Shown here one piece after another: positions 12,865 to 14,808 of a stretch of DNA of 14,808 nt. Origin of the DNA: an uncultured Clostridia bacterium (GTDB taxonomy: Bacteria; Bacillota; Clostridia; Lachnospirales; Lachnospiraceae); assembly GCA_945622055.1 (NCBI GenBank), contig CALZBV010000038.1:1-14808 (forward strand), written 5' to 3'. A model generated the notes under the pieces. It was not told the origin of the DNA, ran no database searches, and was given only the letters and a program-made list of their open reading frames with translations. Each line of letters begins with the position of its first letter. Position 1 is the stretch's first letter. The position numbers were made by a program, and so were the translations under genes.

Positions 12865-13639
12865 GTGCTGCCAGCGAAAGAATCAGCATATGCACTGGAT
12901 AAAAGGCGTAAAAAGCGGTTTGGATGATTTTGTTGTGCGGTCCCTGTTTCCCCTTGTACAGCCAGATAGGGACGAGTGCCAGACATGCCATTGACTGTTG
13001 TACAATGAATATTTCGTGCCCAAAAATTTGTACCGGAACGGATAGACCTCCGATTAACTCCGAGTTAATCCAGCACAGTCCAACAAATTGTCCCAGAAGG
13101 CACCACCATTTTCTTCCACGGAACAGGTAGAAAAGCAGTACCATCCATATTCCATATCCAAAATAATCTACCATAGCAAGGAAACCAAGCACATAGCCTG
13201 CGGCTGCTGAAAGCAAAAAGACGATAATCGTCAGCAGAGGCTTTCCTTTATGGCGCGTTTTTTCAATGCCGGTAATAAACAAAAGTCCCAGCAGGAATGT
13301 CCAAAGTACATTTTGATGGAAGGGAAAGATCAGGCTGCCTCCGTACATCAGGTTGAAGGGCAACTCAGATAAAATCGCCCAAAAGAGCAGCCGTCCCAGA
13401 TACTTTTTCAAATTCCGGGTGTGGAAATAGCCCTCCACCAGCATAAAGGCAAAGATGGGGTAAGCAAGCCTGCCTACCCAGGTGAGCCAGGCGTATTGGG
13501 AAAGAATCGTCGCCCAAAAATGGTCGCACAGCATAAGAAGCATGGCGATGATATGCAGTGTAAAGGAACTGATGCCCTGAAAAGTTCCATTTTTTTGTTG
13601 AGATGATTGGCTTTGGTGAAATATACGAATTAACTTCAT
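12860..13639 (-). CDS. TraX-family integral membrane protein
   Basis: A 259-aa protein with about seven or eight hydrophobic segments beginning at residue 25 (SSFTLHIIAMLLMLCDHFWA), containing WVGRLAYPIFAFMLVEGYFHTRN near 54-76 and ending FYAFYPVHMLILSLAAL. These are the usual marks of the TraX family. The namesake acetylates F-pilin, but chromosomal Firmicute copies have no pilin and are of unknown function, probably acyltransferase-like membrane proteins. AAGGAG (13652-13657) precedes the ATG by 12 bases. The gene is wedged between a group II intron-like element upstream and a RhuM remnant downstream, and its stop codon falls within the remnant, so its ends may have been reshaped by rearrangement. 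The reading frame itself looks complete. Confidence 0.85.
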   Translation of the reverse strand: MKLIRIFHQSQSSQQKNGTFQGISSFTLHIIAMLLMLCDHFWATILSQYAWLTWVGRLAYPIFAFMLVEGYFHTRNLKKYLGRLLFWAILSELPFNLMYGGSLIFPFHQNVLWTFLLGLLFITGIEKTRHKGKPLLTIIVFLLSAAAGYVLGFLAMVDYFGYGIWMVLLFYLFRGRKWWCLLGQFVGLCWINSELIGGLSVPVQIFGHEIFIVQQSMACLALVPIWLYKGKQGPHNKIIQTAFYAFYPVHMLILSLAAL

Positions 13640-13702
13640 GATAGAGATTTTCTCCTTGAACTTTTTGTATTCATCCTCTTTCGGTGAAGAGCTGCCTCAC
13701 CA

Positions 13703-14026
13703 GTTGAGTAGCCTAATGCCTCACGACACTAGCCCCTCACAGAACCGTACGTGCGGCTTTGCCAACGGATACACTTTCAGCATCCCGATATAGCCATCCC
13801 ATGTTTCCAAAGGTATTGCTTTTGATAACAAACTTGTACCACAACGTCAGCCTTCTGAGAGTTAGCCTGTCGAGGCTCAATCGCATTGCAACCCTACTTG
13901 CTCGCTGTCTACGCTTAGCAACTGTCATTACTGACAGCTACTCAAGACTCGCTACTAATCGGTTGGCTAGACCTTAATTAGACAGGATTTTCACCCGTTT
14001 GGTTAATTGCCCTTCGCTGGGCGCAC
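13703..14026 (-). mobile_element. Short ORF-less group II intron-like element
   Basis: On the reverse strand the element opens with GTGCGCCCAG (14026-14017), which matches my memory of the 5' end of the lactococcal Ll.LtrB intron. About 270 bases on comes a block like the 3' half of domain V (AAAGCCGCACGTACGGTTC), then a hairpin CTAGTG...CATTAG like domain VI, and an end CTACTCAAC with a branch-type adenosine 7 bases before the terminal AC. At 324 bases it is much shorter than a usual intron, and there is no reverse transcriptase. It sits 32 bases after the kinase stop, outside any gene I recognise. It fills most of the 419-bp gap 13640-14058. Either a deletion derivative or part of a larger intron; the 3' boundary is less certain than the 5'. 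Confidence 0.65.
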
Positions 14027-14058
14027 AACTGAAAGTTTCAACTCTTCGAAATTGGAAT

Positions 14059-14646
14059 TTATCTTAATCCATTCGCAAAAACCCATGAATAAAACATCTC
14101 TTTGGGCGGTTTTGTATATTCATAGTCAAGAAGAGAGGTCGTGGTATCTATAATACTTATGGCTTGTTCCAGTACCTCTTCAATTGATTTACCTGCGACA
14201 TCAATTTCCACTTCGTTGACAAGGGGATTTCGCTTAATATTTTTTTCGTTCATCTTTTCTTGCAATTCATAATCTATAAGTCCGTTATTAGGTCGATTTT
14301 TCATCTGTTCCTGAATTTGATATAAATCGCTGCTTACAAGCTTTATTGTGATGAAATTAGTTCCTTTAAAAACAACAGGAATATCTGCCGTTCTTAAATC
14401 GTCAATATCAGAAGCAATTATATTTTTATAACCTAACCTATGAAAACACATAAGCATTGCCACTTGATTTTCCCAACAAGTAAGCTCTTCAAGTTCTCCT
14501 GTCATCGGCTCGGTGCCATCTCGTGAGATGAACTCAGGTATCATATGCTGCTCTACACATGTTGTTTTATAGTGCTCGAGCAAACCGTTACTCAAAGTAG
14601 TTTTTCCTATACCACTTGCTCCTGTAATGAATATAAAATCTTTCAT
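14059..14646 (-). CDS. P-loop nucleotide-binding protein, small kinase-like
   Basis: A 195-aa protein with a Walker A motif GASGIGKTT at 9-17, followed by a helix and a strand; the middle part reads IIASDIDDLRTADIP and later RPNNGLIDYELQEKMNEKN, similar in layout to adenylate/shikimate-type nucleoside or metabolite kinases in which a flexible lid precedes the C-terminal helices. The substrate is unknown. GAGGT lies 6 bases before ATG 14646. It is clearly richer in A and T than the xylan and PLP genes on the left, and lies with its neighbour at the edge of a remnant-rich block, which suggests acquisition by transfer. It could be called simply an ATP-binding protein. Confidence 0.75.
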   Translation of the reverse strand: MKDFIFITGASGIGKTTLSNGLLEHYKTTCVEQHMIPEFISRDGTEPMTGELEELTCWENQVAMLMCFHRLGYKNIIASDIDDLRTADIPVVFKGTNFITIKLVSSDLYQIQEQMKNRPNNGLIDYELQEKMNEKNIKRNPLVNEVEIDVAGKSIEEVLEQAISIIDTTTSLLDYEYTKPPKEMFYSWVFANGLR

Positions 14647-14709
14647 CTTTTTACCTCGTCAAATTCAAATTCATGCATACTTTCAATTTCTCCACAAGAC
14701 TGAAATTTT

Positions 14710-14808
14710 TTAGTTTACTGCGGATAGCAAGAAATCGATTTTGTTTTCAACTTCAAATTTCATTGTGTCCATATCTAAAACATGGACACTGCAATTCGCT
14801 ACCTTATA
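14710..14808 (-). CDS. C-terminal end of an unidentified gene (cut by window edge)
   Basis: Thirty-two codons with no stop run from the window edge to TAA 14710-14712. They include VANCSVHVLDMDTMKFEVEN and end FLLSAVN. The strand-turn-strand appearance recalls the last strands of histidine phosphatase-type proteins, but the piece is too short to name. It lies 63 bases upstream of the kinase-like gene on the same strand and could share its transcript. It is AT-rich like that gene. Confidence 0.5.
   Translation of the reverse strand, partial: YKVANCSVHVLDMDTMKFEVENKIDFLLSAVN

Noticed and set aside
13737..13977. Frames of 63 and 72 codons in the intron-like element
   Set aside because: They fall within structured RNA-like sequence, on both strands, without ribosome binding sites or protein-like motifs.
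1..14808. CRISPR arrays, tRNA or rRNA genes, toxin-antitoxin or phage defence operon
   Set aside because: I found no regularly spaced repeats beyond those listed, no tRNA-like cloverleaf and no defence gene set. The RhuM remnant and TraX gene alone do not make one.

Overview
The window reads as chromosomal DNA of a fibre-degrading, low-to-mid GC Firmicute, most likely a Lachnospiraceae gut or rumen commensal (Roseburia/Agathobacter/Butyrivibrio-like). The grounds are the Gram-positive style lipoprotein xylanase with a Thr/Pro-rich linker, the GH43/GH51 arabinose-releasing pair under an AraC-type regulator, the deoxyxylulose-independent PLP pathway (PdxS/PdxT) with a MocR-type PdxR, and strong AGGAGG-type ribosome binding sites. 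The genus is an inference from gene content, not a search result.

Layout. 1-686 (-): 5' part of an RlmI-like class I rRNA methyltransferase, cut by the window edge. 925-2886 (+): GH10 endo-xylanase lipoprotein. 2959-4416 (-): pdxS-pdxT, back to back, ending in a hairpin terminator that overlaps the pdxT stop codon. 4533-5933 (+): divergent pdxR. 5911-7765 (-): an ABC exporter unit made of a 28-aa leader ORF, ATPase, permease and a 43-aa downstream ORF; the two small ORFs are new calls made here. 8030-8431 (+): DUF2500 membrane protein. 8501-11001 (-): GH51 then GH43 arabinofuranosidase operon. 11260-12063 (+): divergent AraC-family regulator. 12127-12597 (-): GtrA-like membrane protein. 12711-12864 (-): decayed RhuM-family gene. 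12860-13639 (-): TraX-family membrane protein. 13703-14026 (-): short ORF-less group II intron-like element. 14059-14646 (-): AT-rich P-loop kinase-like protein. 14710-14808 (-): C-terminal end of an unidentified gene.

How it works together. The GH10 enzyme would cut xylan outside the cell while anchored by its lipid. The leaderless GH51 and GH43 enzymes would strip arabinose from imported arabino(xylo)-oligosaccharides. The AraC-type protein probably activates their operon through a pair of 11-bp direct repeats spaced 21 bp, placed next to a promoter with a poor -35 box; the same repeats overlap the regulator's own -35 box, which suggests autoregulation. PdxS/PdxT make pyridoxal 5'-phosphate, and PdxR probably controls them from an intergenic region where the two promoters share one -10 sequence.

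The right end (about 12.6-14.8 kb) is an accessory block of remnants and mobile DNA. I found no CRISPR array, tRNA, rRNA or recognisable defence system. The least explained items are the two small ORFs that bracket the ABC exporter, one with its start codon inside a perfect hairpin, and the compact intron-like element.
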